NCBI GenBank assembly: GCA_032100225.1
Contig: DAMDJY010000050.1
Coordinates: 1-21,601, forward strand
Origin: Mobilicoccus sp032100225
GTDB lineage: Bacteria > Actinomycetota > Actinomycetes > Actinomycetales > Dermatophilaceae
Length of the DNA: 21,601 bases
Direction: 5' to 3'
A model generated the notes under the pieces. That model saw nothing but the letters and a program-made list of their open reading frames with translations, searched no databases and had not been told where the DNA came from. Position numbers and translations under genes: made by a program. Positions 1 to 7,581 of the stretch are shown here, piece after piece. The first letter of the stretch is position 1; the number at the start of each line of letters is the position of its first letter.

Positions 1-344
1 ACGACCTTGCCGCAGGCGATGTAGTCGGTCATGAACAGCGGCTCGGCGCCGCAGACCACGATGTCGTCGACGACCATGCCGACGAGGTCGAAGCCGATCG
101 TGTCGTGCTTGTCCATCGCCTGAGCGACGGCCACCTTGGTGCCAACACCGTCGGTGCTGGTCGCGAGCACGGGGCGGCGCATGTCGCGTAGCGCCGAGGC
201 GTCGAACATTCCGGCGAACCCGCCGAGTCCGCCGAGGACCTCCGGTCGCTGGGCCGAGCGCACCGAGGCCTTCATGAGCTCGACGGCGCGGTCACCCGCC
301 TCGACGTCGACTCCGGCAGCGGCGTAGGTGAGGCCGTCGGTCAT
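1..344 (-). CDS. purM: Phosphoribosylformylglycinamidine cyclo-ligase (AIR synthase), N-terminal part
   Basis: PurM closes the imidazole ring of formylglycinamidine ribotide with ATP to give AIR, the fifth step of IMP synthesis in the cytoplasm. About 114 residues are present and the gene runs off the left edge, so its 3' part is missing only because of the window boundary. The visible N-terminus MTDGLTYAAAGVDVEAG is typical of the family, followed by the conserved STDGVGTK ATP-binding loop (about residues 62-69) and MVVDDIVVCGAEPLFMTDYI (about 89-108), both hallmarks of PurM. The start ATG at 344-342 overlaps the purF stop in an ATGA tetranucleotide, so the two genes are very probably co-transcribed and translationally coupled. 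Frame and composition are intact. Confidence 0.95.
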   Translation of the reverse strand, partial: MTDGLTYAAAGVDVEAGDRAVELMKASVRSAQRPEVLGGLGGFAGMFDASALRDMRRPVLATSTDGVGTKVAVAQAMDKHDTIGFDLVGMVVDDIVVCGAEPLFMTDYIACGKV

Positions 345-1918
345 GAGGTCTCCTCGGGGTTGTCAATGGAGATGGCTGCGGCGCGGCGGGGCACCAATTC
401 GGCGGGGGTCGTCATCAGCGATGCGTCGGGGTTGCCGGGAAACAGCGGAGTGGCCGAGCCCTTTTCGAACATGAACTTGCCGAGCTTGGTGGATTCGGGG
501 AGCTCCATGGGGTACTCGCCCGTGAAGCACGCGGTGCAGAGGCGCTCGACCGGCTGGTTCGTCGCCGCGACCATGCCGTCCTCGGAGATGTAGCCCAGGC
601 TGTCGGCGCCGATGCTGCGGCAGATGTCCTCGACGCCCAGGCCGGTCGCGATGAGCTCGGCGCGAGAGGCGAAGTCGATGCCGAAGAAGCACGGCCACGT
701 CACCGGCGGGGAGGAGATCCGCACGTGCACCTCGGCTGCGCCGGCCTCCCGCAGCATCCGCACGAGGGCGCGCTGCGTGTTGCCGCGCACGATCGAGTCG
801 TCGACGACGATGAGCCGCTTGCCCTTGATGACGTCGCGCAGCGGGTTGAGCTTGAGGCGGATGCCGAGCTGGCGGATGGTCTGGCTCGGGGCGATGAACG
901 TGCGCCCCACGTAGTTGTTCTTGACCAGGCCCTGCCCGTAGGGAATGCCGGAGGCCTCGGCGTACCCGATGGCCGACGGGATGCCCGAGTCGGGCGTCGG
1001 CATGACGAGGTCTGCGTCGACGGGGTGCTCACGGGCGAGCGTGCGGCCCATCTCGACGCGGGATTCGTAGATTCCGCGGCCGTTGATGGAGGTGTCCGGG
1101 CGAGCCAGGTACACGTACTCGAAGACGCATCCACGCGGGCGCGCCTCGGCAAACCTCTGGCTTCGCAGCCCGTTCTCGTCGATGGCGATCAACTCGCCGG
1201 GTTCGACCTCGCGCACGAAGCTCGCGCCGACGATGTCGAGCCCCGCGGTCTCGCTCGCGACGACCCAGCCACGCTCGAGGCGGCCGAGGACGAGGGGGCG
1301 GATGCCTTGGGGGTCGCGGGCAGCGAACAGCGTGTTCTCGTCCATGAAGACGAAGCAGAAGGCGCCGCGGACTGCGGGCAGGACCTCCATGGCGCGAGTC
1401 TCGAGGTCTTTGCCGTCACTCTCGGAGAGCAGGGTGGTGACGATCGCGGTGTCGGTGGTGTTGCCGCGCCGCAGCTCGCCACGCACGGCGCCGTCGGTGG
1501 TGTCACCGAGCAGGTCGCGTAGCTCGGGGGCGTTGACGAGATTGCCGTTGTGCACGAGGGCGATGGTGTGGTGATCCGCGCCCGCGAGGGTCGGCTGGGC
1601 GTTCTCCCAGGTGCTGCCACCGGTGGTGGAGTAGCGGGCGTGTCCGACGGCGACGTGCCCCCGCAACTGCGCGAGGCTCCGCTCGTCGAAGACCTGGCTG
1701 ACGAGGCCCATGTCCTTGTAGACCAGCACCCGCTCGCCGTCGCTGGCCGCGATACCGGCCGACTCCTGACCGCGGTGCTGCAGTGCGTAGAGCCCGTAAT
1801 AGGCGAGTTTGGCGACCTCTTCACCCGGAGCCCAGACCCCGAAGACGCCGCAGGCGTCCTGTGGGCCGGATTCACCGGGAAGGATGTCGTGATTCAGCCG
1901 TCCGTCGCCGCGTAGCAC
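341..1918 (-). CDS. purF: Amidophosphoribosyltransferase (glutamine PRPP amidotransferase)
   Basis: PurF catalyses the first committed step of purine synthesis, PRPP plus glutamine to phosphoribosylamine. The N-terminal Ntn-hydrolase domain begins at the cysteine of QDACGVFGVW, preceded by a propeptide of about 22 residues (MLRGDGRLNHDILPGESG) that would be removed to expose the nucleophile. The C-terminal phosphoribosyltransferase domain carries the PRPP loop VIVVDDSIVRGNT-type signature, seen as LIVVDDSIVRGNTQRA. I place the start at the GTG at 1918-1916. A GGAAGG Shine-Dalgarno abuts the upstream ATG at 1927 with no spacing but is 9 nt from this GTG, and known actinobacterial PurF proteins begin M-x-RGDGRL. 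From GTG it is 525 residues, the family norm. The TGA overlaps the purM ATG. Feedback by purine nucleotides is family knowledge. Confidence 0.95.
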   Translation of the reverse strand: MLRGDGRLNHDILPGESGPQDACGVFGVWAPGEEVAKLAYYGLYALQHRGQESAGIAASDGERVLVYKDMGLVSQVFDERSLAQLRGHVAVGHARYSTTGGSTWENAQPTLAGADHHTIALVHNGNLVNAPELRDLLGDTTDGAVRGELRRGNTTDTAIVTTLLSESDGKDLETRAMEVLPAVRGAFCFVFMDENTLFAARDPQGIRPLVLGRLERGWVVASETAGLDIVGASFVREVEPGELIAIDENGLRSQRFAEARPRGCVFEYVYLARPDTSINGRGIYESRVEMGRTLAREHPVDADLVMPTPDSGIPSAIGYAEASGIPYGQGLVKNNYVGRTFIAPSQTIRQLGIRLKLNPLRDVIKGKRLIVVDDSIVRGNTQRALVRMLREAGAAEVHVRISSPPVTWPCFFGIDFASRAELIATGLGVEDICRSIGADSLGYISEDGMVAATNQPVERLCTACFTGEYPMELPESTKLGKFMFEKGSATPLFPGNPDASLMTTPAELVPRRAAAISIDNPEETS

Positions 1919-2008
1919 GCGGCTCATCCTTCCACACGCGCGAGGGCCTCGACTCCCCCTGCGGCTGACGCGGGCCGCCCGGCGAGGGGGCAGGGAGCCG
2001 AATGTCGT

Positions 2009-2287
2009 TCAGCGGCGGGAGATCACGGCATCGGCGACGACACCGGCAAGGCCGCCCAGAAGGCCGCCGATGAGGGCTCCGAAGGCGGCGAAGAACAGGA
2101 TCGACGTGCTCATGCCGTACGACGGCACCGTCGGACCGAGAAGGTGCAGCAGCCCGCCGAGGATCACGCCGAGGACGACGCCGGTGCCGATGAAGGAGAC
2201 CCAGTTGACCGTGCGCACCGTGCGGCGCGGTGATCGGGTCATCTCGGTCGGGGCAGGCGTGTCGGGGGTCGGTGCAGTGCTGGCCAT
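2009..2287 (-). CDS. Small two-helix membrane protein of unknown function
   Basis: A 92-residue protein beginning MASTAPTPDTPAPTEMTRSP. Residues 1-25 are a Pro/Thr/Ala-rich, probably cytoplasmic tail with a basic patch (RSPRRTVR). Two hydrophobic segments follow, about residues 28-48 (WVSFIGTGVVLGVILGGLLH) and 58-85, the second rich in glycine (GALIGGLLGGLAGVVAD), and the protein ends in RR. A GTG four codons upstream of the chosen ATG is an alternative start; neither has a clear ribosome site. It lies between the sterol-carrier-like gene and purF on the same strand, so it may belong to their transcript. Proteins of this kind occur near purF in actinobacteria, but I do not recognise a function. 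Confidence 0.75.
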   Translation of the reverse strand: MASTAPTPDTPAPTEMTRSPRRTVRTVNWVSFIGTGVVLGVILGGLLHLLGPTVPSYGMSTSILFFAAFGALIGGLLGGLAGVVADAVISRR

Positions 2288-2340
2288 GTCCGACACCGTA
2301 GACGGCACCCGGCGGCTGCGCCGCATCAGGCATCAAGGTG

Positions 2341-2361
2341 CGTCAGGTTTTGGTCCTGACG
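2341..2361 (-). terminator. Short hairpin downstream of the sterol-carrier-like gene
   Basis: Perfect 7-bp inverted repeat CGTCAGG / CCTGACG around a 7-nt loop, starting 17 nt past the stop codon at 2378. It lacks a U-tract, as is common in high-GC actinobacteria, so termination or mRNA end protection is inferred only. Confidence 0.4.
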
Positions 2362-2377
2362 TAGGAGACGTGGGGCG

Positions 2378-2761
2378 TCAGGCGCCACCATCGCCTGGGG
2401 CTCGGCGCGCCAGCAGCGGGAGCCACTCCGACAGGTCGGCGCGCTCGCCACCGGCGCGGACCGATCCGGAGGTGCGGGCTTGCTCCCAGGTCAGGTCGCC
2501 GACGGCCAGGGCGAGCCAGGTGGCGGCGTCGGTCTCGATGACGGCCGGTGGCGTCCCCCGCCGATGCCGCGGGCCCTCGATGCACTGCACTGCACCGAAC
2601 GGCGGCACGCGCACCTCGACCGAGCGACCCGGGACCCGCTGGGCGAGCTCCTCCAGGGTGTACCGGACGGCGGTCGCCCTGGTCGGGCGGGGCACCTCCG
2701 GGTCGGCGCACCAGGCCTGCACGGACGCGCGTCCGTCGTCGATGGGAACTCGTCGTGGCAT
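2378..2761 (-). CDS. Sterol carrier family protein (actinobacterial SCP-2-like)
   Basis: A 127-residue protein resembling the actinobacterial 'sterol carrier family protein' found next to purine genes. The diagnostic stretches are RATAVRYTLEELAQRVPGRSVEVRVPPFG (about 32-60; positions given because of length), CIEGPRHRRGTPP and VIETDAATWLALAVGDLTWEQA. The last of these is the typical SCP-2-like thiolase/sterol-carrier signature in which a small hydrophobic ligand cavity is closed. The biological ligand is unknown. I start at the ATG at 2761 (MPRRVPIDDGRAS), as relatives begin MPxRR; an ATG three codons upstream (2770) is possible. The start lies only 36 bp from the divergent dehydrogenase gene, so the two promoters must overlap each other or the coding regions. 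Confidence 0.85.
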   Translation of the reverse strand: MPRRVPIDDGRASVQAWCADPEVPRPTRATAVRYTLEELAQRVPGRSVEVRVPPFGAVQCIEGPRHRRGTPPAVIETDAATWLALAVGDLTWEQARTSGSVRAGGERADLSEWLPLLARRAPGDGGA

Positions 2762-2797
2762 GTCGCCCATCGTCGCATCGCGCGAGAAGATGGCGTG

Positions 2798-3844
2798 ATG
2801 AAGGCAACGATCCTGCACGCGCCCCGCGACGTCCGACTCGAAGAGGTCGAGGACCCCCGCATCGTCCTGCCCACCGACGCCGTCGTCGACGTGACCGCCT
2901 CGTGCGTGTGCGGCTCCGATCTGTGGCCCTACCGCGGCATCAACGACGTGCCCGAGCCGCGCCGTATCGGTCACGAGTACGTGGGTGTCGTGCGGGAGGT
3001 CGGCTCGGGGGTGCGCAGCCTGCGCCCGGGTGACTTCGTCATCTCCCCGTTCACCATCAGCGACAACACGTGCGCGCACTGCCAGGTGGGGATGCAGACG
3101 GCCTGCACCCACCTCACGTCGTACGGCTCCCCCGACCGCGACGGCCACATGGTCGACGCCTGCCAGGGCGAGGCCATCCGGGTGCCGTTCGCCGACGGAA
3201 CGCTCGTCTCCACGCGGGAGATGCCCTCGCCCGAGCTCATCCCCTCGCTGCTCACCCTCTCCGACGTGATGGGCACCGGGTGGCACGCCGCCGTCAGCGC
3301 GAACGTGCGTGAAGGCGACACGGTGGTCGTCGTGGGCGACGGAGCGGTCGGCCTGTGCGGCGTCCTCGCAGCTCGTCAGCTCGGCGCCGAGCGCATCATC
3401 GCGATGTCGCGGCACGAGTCGCGCCAGATGATCGCCCGTGAGTTCGGCGCCACCGACATCGTCGCCGAACGCGGCGAGGAGGGGTCCACCGCCGTCCTCG
3501 AGATGACGAACGGCATCGGCGCCGACGCCGTCCTCGAATGCGTCGGCACCGGAGACTCCATCGACCTCGCGTTCGCCTGCGCACGCCCCGGCTCGACCGT
3601 CGGATTCGTCGGCGTCCCGCACGGCGTCGAACCGCCCGTGGAGCGGATGTTCCGCAAGAACATCGGCCTCGCCGGCGGCATGGCGCCCGTGCGCCAGTAC
3701 CTCCCCCAACTGCGTGACGCCGTCCTCGCCGGCCAGATCGAGCCCGGCCTGGTGTTCGATCTCGAACTCCCCCTCGCCGAGGTCGCCGAGGCCTACGCCG
3801 CGATGGACGAGCGCCGCGCGATCAAAGTTCTCCTGCGCCCCTGA
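2798..3844 (+). CDS. Zinc-dependent medium-chain alcohol dehydrogenase
   Basis: A 348-residue member of the medium-chain dehydrogenase/reductase superfamily that oxidises an alcohol or reduces a carbonyl with NAD(P)H; the substrate cannot be read from sequence. The catalytic-zinc residues are visible: C38 in CVCGSDLW and H59-E60 in IGHEYVG. The structural-zinc lobe has three cysteines (C92, C95, C103 in NTCAHCQVGMQTAC), and the position of the first ligand is D89, a known variant in this subgroup. The Rossmann loop is GDGAVG (about residues 182-187), followed by MSRHESR, whose basic residues suggest NADP(H) preference. The start ATG follows a weak GAAGATGG site. The stop codon lies inside a 12-bp palindrome. 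It is followed 41 bp later by a co-directional spermidine-synthase-like gene that seems to have its own promoter. Confidence 0.93.
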   Translation: MKATILHAPRDVRLEEVEDPRIVLPTDAVVDVTASCVCGSDLWPYRGINDVPEPRRIGHEYVGVVREVGSGVRSLRPGDFVISPFTISDNTCAHCQVGMQTACTHLTSYGSPDRDGHMVDACQGEAIRVPFADGTLVSTREMPSPELIPSLLTLSDVMGTGWHAAVSANVREGDTVVVVGDGAVGLCGVLAARQLGAERIIAMSRHESRQMIAREFGATDIVAERGEEGSTAVLEMTNGIGADAVLECVGTGDSIDLAFACARPGSTVGFVGVPHGVEPPVERMFRKNIGLAGGMAPVRQYLPQLRDAVLAGQIEPGLVFDLELPLAEVAEAYAAMDERRAIKVLLRP

Positions 3845-3852
3845 CGCGTCAG
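3841..3852. repeat. Perfect 12-bp palindrome at the end of the dehydrogenase gene
   Basis: CTGACGCGTCAG reads the same on both strands and includes the dehydrogenase TGA. It lies just upstream of the likely -35 region for the next gene, so it could be an operator half way into the gap; chance is not excluded. Confidence 0.45.
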
Positions 3853-3873
3853 CGCCGACACGCGAGCGCCGGG

Positions 3874-3879
3874 TAGCGT
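3874..3879 (+). promoter_or_regulatory. Candidate -10 element of a leaderless promoter
   Basis: TAGCGT fits the actinobacterial TAnnnT -10 consensus. Its last base is 6 nt before the GTG at 3886, the spacing at which transcription would begin at the start codon. There is no Shine-Dalgarno before that GTG, which supports a leaderless mRNA. No clear -35 box is visible. Confidence 0.5.
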
Positions 3880-3885
3880 GCGCGG

Positions 3886-4680
3886 GTGGCCGAATTCATC
3901 CCCGACGAGTACGGCGTGACGGTGCTCGCCGGCGGGCATCCCCAGTCGCACATCCCCCACGACCCGGACTTTCTCGTCTTCGAGTACATGCGGCACCTCG
4001 CCGATGCCCTCGAACTCGTGCGCCCCGCGCCGCCGGATCGCATCGCCGTCACCCACATCGGGGGCGCTGGACTGACGCTGCCGCGCTATGTCGAGCACAC
4101 CCGCCCGGGCTCACCGCAGATCGTGCTCGAACCGGATGCGGCACTCACCGAGGCCGTGCGTGCCGAGGTGCCGCTGCCGCGGGGGCACCGCATCCGGGTG
4201 CGCGCCACGACCGGGGAGGCCGGTATTGCCGCACTGCGCGACGACACCGCCGACGCGGTCGTGCTCGACGCCTTCGCCGAGGGGCAGATCCCCGCGGGCG
4301 TCACCACGCGGGAGTTCCTCGGCGAGGTCCATCGGGTGCTGCGCCCCGGGTGCCTCTTCGCCGCCAACCTCGCCGACGCCCCCGGTCTCGACTACGTGCG
4401 CCGCGTCGCCGCCACTGCCGGGGCTGCAGGGTTGACGCACCGGGTGCTCGTGGCCACCCACGACGTCCTCAAGGGCCGGCGGTTCGGCAACGTCGTGCTC
4501 GTGGCGTCCGACACCGAACTCGACACCGACGACCTGTCCAGGCGCCTGCGCCGCAGCCCGTTCCCCACCGGCATGCGCGCAGGGATCGAGGCGTGGTGCC
4601 GAGGCTCGGATCTGCTGACCGAGGCCGACCCAGCGGCGTCGCCGATGGCTCCCGACCTCGGGCGCTGGCGGGTCCGGTAG
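3886..4680 (+). CDS. Spermidine synthase-like / SAM-dependent aminopropyl- or methyltransferase
   Basis: A 264-residue Rossmann-fold protein of the spermidine-synthase-like group common in actinobacteria (often annotated 'fused MFS/spermidine synthase', although no membrane domain is present here). PQSHIPHDPDFLVFEYMRHL (about 19-38) is the N-terminal substrate segment. The SAM/dcSAM motif I is THIGGAGLTLPRYV (about 51-64), with an acidic residue following in VLEPD. The core strand VVLDAFAEGQIP (about 125-136) places an aspartate where the catalytic or binding Asp of PAPT enzymes lies, and VLRPGCLFAANLAD (about 151-164) is the usual post-motif strand. True spermidine synthase activity is unproven, because many such proteins lack polyamine-binding residues. 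The GTG start is preferred because a -10 element sits 7 nt upstream. It converges with purS, leaving a gap of 32 bp. Confidence 0.85.
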   Translation: MAEFIPDEYGVTVLAGGHPQSHIPHDPDFLVFEYMRHLADALELVRPAPPDRIAVTHIGGAGLTLPRYVEHTRPGSPQIVLEPDAALTEAVRAEVPLPRGHRIRVRATTGEAGIAALRDDTADAVVLDAFAEGQIPAGVTTREFLGEVHRVLRPGCLFAANLADAPGLDYVRRVAATAGAAGLTHRVLVATHDVLKGRRFGNVVLVASDTELDTDDLSRRLRRSPFPTGMRAGIEAWCRGSDLLTEADPAASPMAPDLGRWRVR

Positions 4681-4712
4681 CCGTTCCCGCCAGGCCTGTT
4701 CGACGTGGTCGG

Positions 4713-5192
4713 CTAGTTTCCGGCCGCTTCGTCGGCGGCGCGCTGTGCGTCGCTCGTCACGTCTTCGGCGCGGCCGTAGTACGAGCCGGCCTGCACGTCA
4801 CCCAGCATCGACTCGTCGATCTGGTGGTGCTTGGGCAAGGCACGGGGTGTGTGGCCAGACACATCGCCGGTCACGGTGTCACCCGCGCCCCAGTACTCCA
4901 TGTCGGTCCAGTCGGTGTCGACGTCATCGTCGAGATCGGTCGCGTCGCCGGCCTCACGCACCGAAACGAGTTCGTCGACCCCGGGGGTGACGAGCGCCGC
5001 CTCGGCGAGCTGACGCGCGGCGTCCAGGACCTGGCGGGTCACCTCGCCTTCGACGGTCAGGACGAAACGCTTGCCCTGGCGCACGTCGACGAACTGCGGA
5101 AACCCGAGGCCGGGCATCGCCAGCGAGACGGCGCGTCCCAGCGGATCGAGCTGCGCGGACTTCGGCATGACATCGACGACGACGCTTCCCAC
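4713..5192 (-). CDS. purS: PurS subunit of FGAM synthase with a long C-terminal extension
   Basis: PurS is the small subunit that bridges PurL and PurQ in the bacterial FGAR amidotransferase complex (fourth step of IMP synthesis) and helps channel ammonia. Residues 1-78 are a complete PurS: VVVDVMPKSAQLDPLGRAV (4-22), LGFPQFVDVRQGKRFVL (29-45) and VEGEVTRQVLDAARQLAEA (47-65). The typical protein is about 80 residues, but this one is 159. Residues 80-159 are hydrophilic and acidic (DATDLDDDVDTDWTDMEYW, then HTPRALPKHHQ and a Ala/Asp-rich end) and have no match I recognise. The GTG start has a good GAAGGGGA ribosome site, and the frame is open throughout. It follows purC after a 99-bp gap. purQ and purL are not next to it, which is unusual. 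Confidence 0.9.
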   Translation of the reverse strand: MGSVVVDVMPKSAQLDPLGRAVSLAMPGLGFPQFVDVRQGKRFVLTVEGEVTRQVLDAARQLAEAALVTPGVDELVSVREAGDATDLDDDVDTDWTDMEYWGAGDTVTGDVSGHTPRALPKHHQIDESMLGDVQAGSYYGRAEDVTSDAQRAADEAAGN

Positions 5193-5280
5193 GGTGTTCC
5201 CCTTCGCTACGACCGACCGGTCTCTTCAGCCTATCGACGACGGACCTGCGGATCGCCTCAACGCCCCGCCACGTTGCGGA

Positions 5281-5300
5281 TCACACGAAGGTCACACGAA
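5281..5300. repeat. 9-bp direct repeat across the purC stop codon
   Basis: TTCGTGTGA (minus strand) occurs twice, 11 bp apart, and the first copy supplies the purC stop codon. The second copy lies in the gap to purS in another frame. It looks like a small tandem duplication. Confidence 0.6.
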
Positions 5301-6188
5301 CACGGTGCCCGTGATCGCCTCGTACGCGGCGACATACGTGGCGCGGGTGGCCTCGATGACGTCCTGCGGCAGCGCGGGGGGCGCCTCACCGGAGGTTCGA
5401 TCCCACCCGGACTCCGGTGAGGTCAGCCAGTCGCGCACGTACTGCTTGTCGTAGGACTTCTGCGGGCGGCCCTCGCTGTAGTCCTCCGCGCGCCAGAACC
5501 GCGAGGAGTCGGGGGTGAGCACCTCGTCGGCGAGCACGAGTTCACCGTCGGCCACACCGAACTCGACCTTGGTGTCGGCAATGAGGATGCCGCGCTCTGC
5601 CGCGATCTCGTTGCCGCGAGCGAGGATCGCCGTCGTCATCTGCTCGACCTTGGCCGCGAGCTCGGGGCCGATCTCGGCCTCCACCTCCGCGTACGTCACG
5701 GGCTGGTCGTGCTGCCCGAGCGGCGCCTTCGTGGTGGGCGTGAAGATCGTGTGCGGCAGCCGGGAGGCCTCGGTCAGACCGTCGGGCAGCTCGACGCCAC
5801 ACACGGATCCGGTCTCCCGGTACTCGCCCAGGCCGCTACCGGTGAGGTATGCGCGGCCGATGCACTCGACGGGGAGCATCGGCAGGCGTCGCACGAGGAT
5901 GGCGCGCCCTTCGACCTCGGCGGGCACATCGGTGGAGACGACGTGGTTGGGCACGAGATCGGCGAACTGCTCGAACCACCACAACGAGAGCTGCGTGAGC
6001 ACCCGTCCCTTGTCGGGGATGAGGGAGTCGAGAACGTAGTCGTAGGCCGAGATGCGGTCGGAGGCGACCAGCAGAATGACGTCCTCGCGCGGCGTGCCCG
6101 CCTCGTCGAGCGGTGCGTAGAGCTCACGCACCTTGCCCGAATAGACCAGCTCGTAGCCGGGCAACTGCGTACCTGCGGGGTTGGTCAT
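5292..6188 (-). CDS. purC: Phosphoribosylaminoimidazole-succinocarboxamide synthase (SAICAR synthetase)
   Basis: PurC joins CAIR and aspartate with ATP to form SAICAR in the cytoplasm. The 298-residue length suits the yeast/actinobacterial class. Family signatures visible in order are YSGKVRELY (16-24, nucleotide loop), LLVASDRISAYDYVLDSLIPDKG (about 39-61), LPVECIGRAYLTGSGLGEY (about 105-123), the PTTKAPLGQHD loop (substrate contact, about 151-161), ILIADTKVEFGV (about 201-212), VLADEVLTPDSSRFW and PQKSYDKQYVRDWL near the C-terminus. The ATG overlaps the purD TGA (ATGA), so purD-purC are coupled. The stop codon lies inside a small direct repeat. The order purD-purC-purS fits an actinobacterial purine operon. 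Confidence 0.96.
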   Translation of the reverse strand: MTNPAGTQLPGYELVYSGKVRELYAPLDEAGTPREDVILLVASDRISAYDYVLDSLIPDKGRVLTQLSLWWFEQFADLVPNHVVSTDVPAEVEGRAILVRRLPMLPVECIGRAYLTGSGLGEYRETGSVCGVELPDGLTEASRLPHTIFTPTTKAPLGQHDQPVTYAEVEAEIGPELAAKVEQMTTAILARGNEIAAERGILIADTKVEFGVADGELVLADEVLTPDSSRFWRAEDYSEGRPQKSYDKQYVRDWLTSPESGWDRTSGEAPPALPQDVIEATRATYVAAYEAITGTVFV

Positions 6189-7486
6189 CGAGCATCCTTC
6201 TGAGGCAGAGCGATACGGTTCTGAGCCGCGGCGAGCGCGATATCGCTGCGGTGCTGCGATCCGGGGATCTGGACGACGGCGACACCCGCATAGGCGCGGT
6301 CACGCGCGGCGGTGAGGTCGGCTCCGGTGGAGACGACGCAGAGCACGCGGCCACCATTGGTGACGAGACCGTCCGGGCCGGTGCGGGTGCCGGCGTGCAA
6401 CACCCAGGACTCCCCCAGATCCCCGATGGTGATGGGGTCGCCCTTGCGCGGCGCCTCCGGGTAGCCACGGGCGGCGACGACCACGGTGACCGCGGCATCG
6501 TCCGACCATTCGAGCGGACCCATCTCGGCCAACCGCCCCTGCGCAGCAGCCAGGAGCACGCCACCCAGGCCGGTGCGCAGGCGAGCGAGAACGACCTGCG
6601 TCTCTGGGTCCCCGAAGCGGGCGTTGAATTCGACGACGCGCAGCCCATCTGCGGTGAGCGAGAGCCCCACGTAGAGCACCCCCGAGAACGGGGTGCCGCG
6701 CCGACGCATCTCGTCGACGGTCGGCTGGGCGATGGTGGCGACAACCTCCTCGGTGAGGTCGGCAGGGGCCCAGTCGAGCGGCGAGTACGCGCCCATGCCC
6801 CCGGTGTTCGGCCCGCGCCCGCCGTCCGAAAGGCGCTTGAAGTCCTGCGCGGGTGCCAGCGGCACGACGGTCTCGCCATCAGTGATGCAGAACAGTGAGA
6901 TCTCGGGGCCGTCGAGAAACTCCTCGACGACGACCTGCGGGGCGGGCTCGCCGGGAGCCACCTGCCGCTCGAGGCACTGCGCCGCGTGCGCCAACGCCTG
7001 GGTACGCACGTCGGTGACGACGACACCCTTGCCGGCGGCGAGCCCATCGTCCTTGACCACGAACGGTGCACCGAACTCGTCGAAGGCCTCCATCACCTCG
7101 TCGACCCTCGTGCAGGCACGGGAACGGGCTGTCGGGACACCGGCGGCGGCCATGATCTCCTTGGCAAACGCCTTGCTGCCCTCGAGTCGCGCAGCCTTAG
7201 CAGTGGGGCCGAACGCAGGAATTCCCTTGGCACTCACCGCATCCACGGCACCAGCGACAAGCGGCGCTTCAGGGCCGACGACGACCAGGTCGACGCGCTG
7301 TGCCACGGCGAGCGCAGCCACCGCGTCGGGGTCGGAGCCACCCCCAGCCAGCGGGAGACACGTGGCCACGGGCTCCATGCCGGGGTTACCCGGAGCGACG
7401 ATCACCTTCTCGACCGCCGGGTCGCGGGAGAGGGAGAGAGCCAGAGCATGTTCGCGAGCGCCGCTACCGATGACGAGGACCTTCAC
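6185..7486 (-). CDS. purD: Phosphoribosylamine-glycine ligase (GAR synthetase)
   Basis: PurD ligates glycine to phosphoribosylamine using ATP, the second step of IMP synthesis, directly after PurF. It has 433 residues, the usual bacterial length. Visible landmarks are the N-terminal phosphate loop GSGAREHA (7-14), GPEAPLVAG (71-79), LEGSKAFAKEIM (101-112), and the ATP-grasp strand VVKDDGLAAGKGV (143-155). GGMGAYSP and the metal-site strand VVEFNARFGDPETQ follow further on. It starts with GTG (MKVLVIGSG). No convincing Shine-Dalgarno lies upstream; instead a TAGGCT -10 element is 7 nt before the GTG, suggesting a leaderless transcript. It overlaps purC by the ATGA tetranucleotide. It is divergent from the LuxR-like regulator, sharing a 160-bp control region. 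Confidence 0.96.
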   Translation of the reverse strand: MKVLVIGSGAREHALALSLSRDPAVEKVIVAPGNPGMEPVATCLPLAGGGSDPDAVAALAVAQRVDLVVVGPEAPLVAGAVDAVSAKGIPAFGPTAKAARLEGSKAFAKEIMAAAGVPTARSRACTRVDEVMEAFDEFGAPFVVKDDGLAAGKGVVVTDVRTQALAHAAQCLERQVAPGEPAPQVVVEEFLDGPEISLFCITDGETVVPLAPAQDFKRLSDGGRGPNTGGMGAYSPLDWAPADLTEEVVATIAQPTVDEMRRRGTPFSGVLYVGLSLTADGLRVVEFNARFGDPETQVVLARLRTGLGGVLLAAAQGRLAEMGPLEWSDDAAVTVVVAARGYPEAPRKGDPITIGDLGESWVLHAGTRTGPDGLVTNGGRVLCVVSTGADLTAARDRAYAGVAVVQIPGSQHRSDIALAAAQNRIALPQKDAR

Positions 7487-7493
7487 GGCCCCC

Positions 7494-7499
7494 AGCCTA
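7494..7499 (-). promoter_or_regulatory. Candidate -10 element of a leaderless purD promoter
   Basis: On the minus strand TAGGCT (7499 to 7494) matches TAnnnT and is followed by 7 nt before the purD GTG at 7486. This is the leaderless arrangement common in actinobacteria. No clear -35 hexamer is visible. Confidence 0.45.
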
Positions 7500-7581
7500 G
7501 GTGCTACGTCCCCGGCGGAGTACTCGGACCGCTGCGACCAGTAACCTCGGTCGAGGCACCATCACCACGATGGCTGTACGG

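Noticed and set aside
2762..3709. Minus-strand extension of the sterol-carrier-like frame opposite the dehydrogenase
   Set aside because: The frame is open by composition only. The homologous region starts at MPRRV, and the upstream part is antisense to a clear dehydrogenase.
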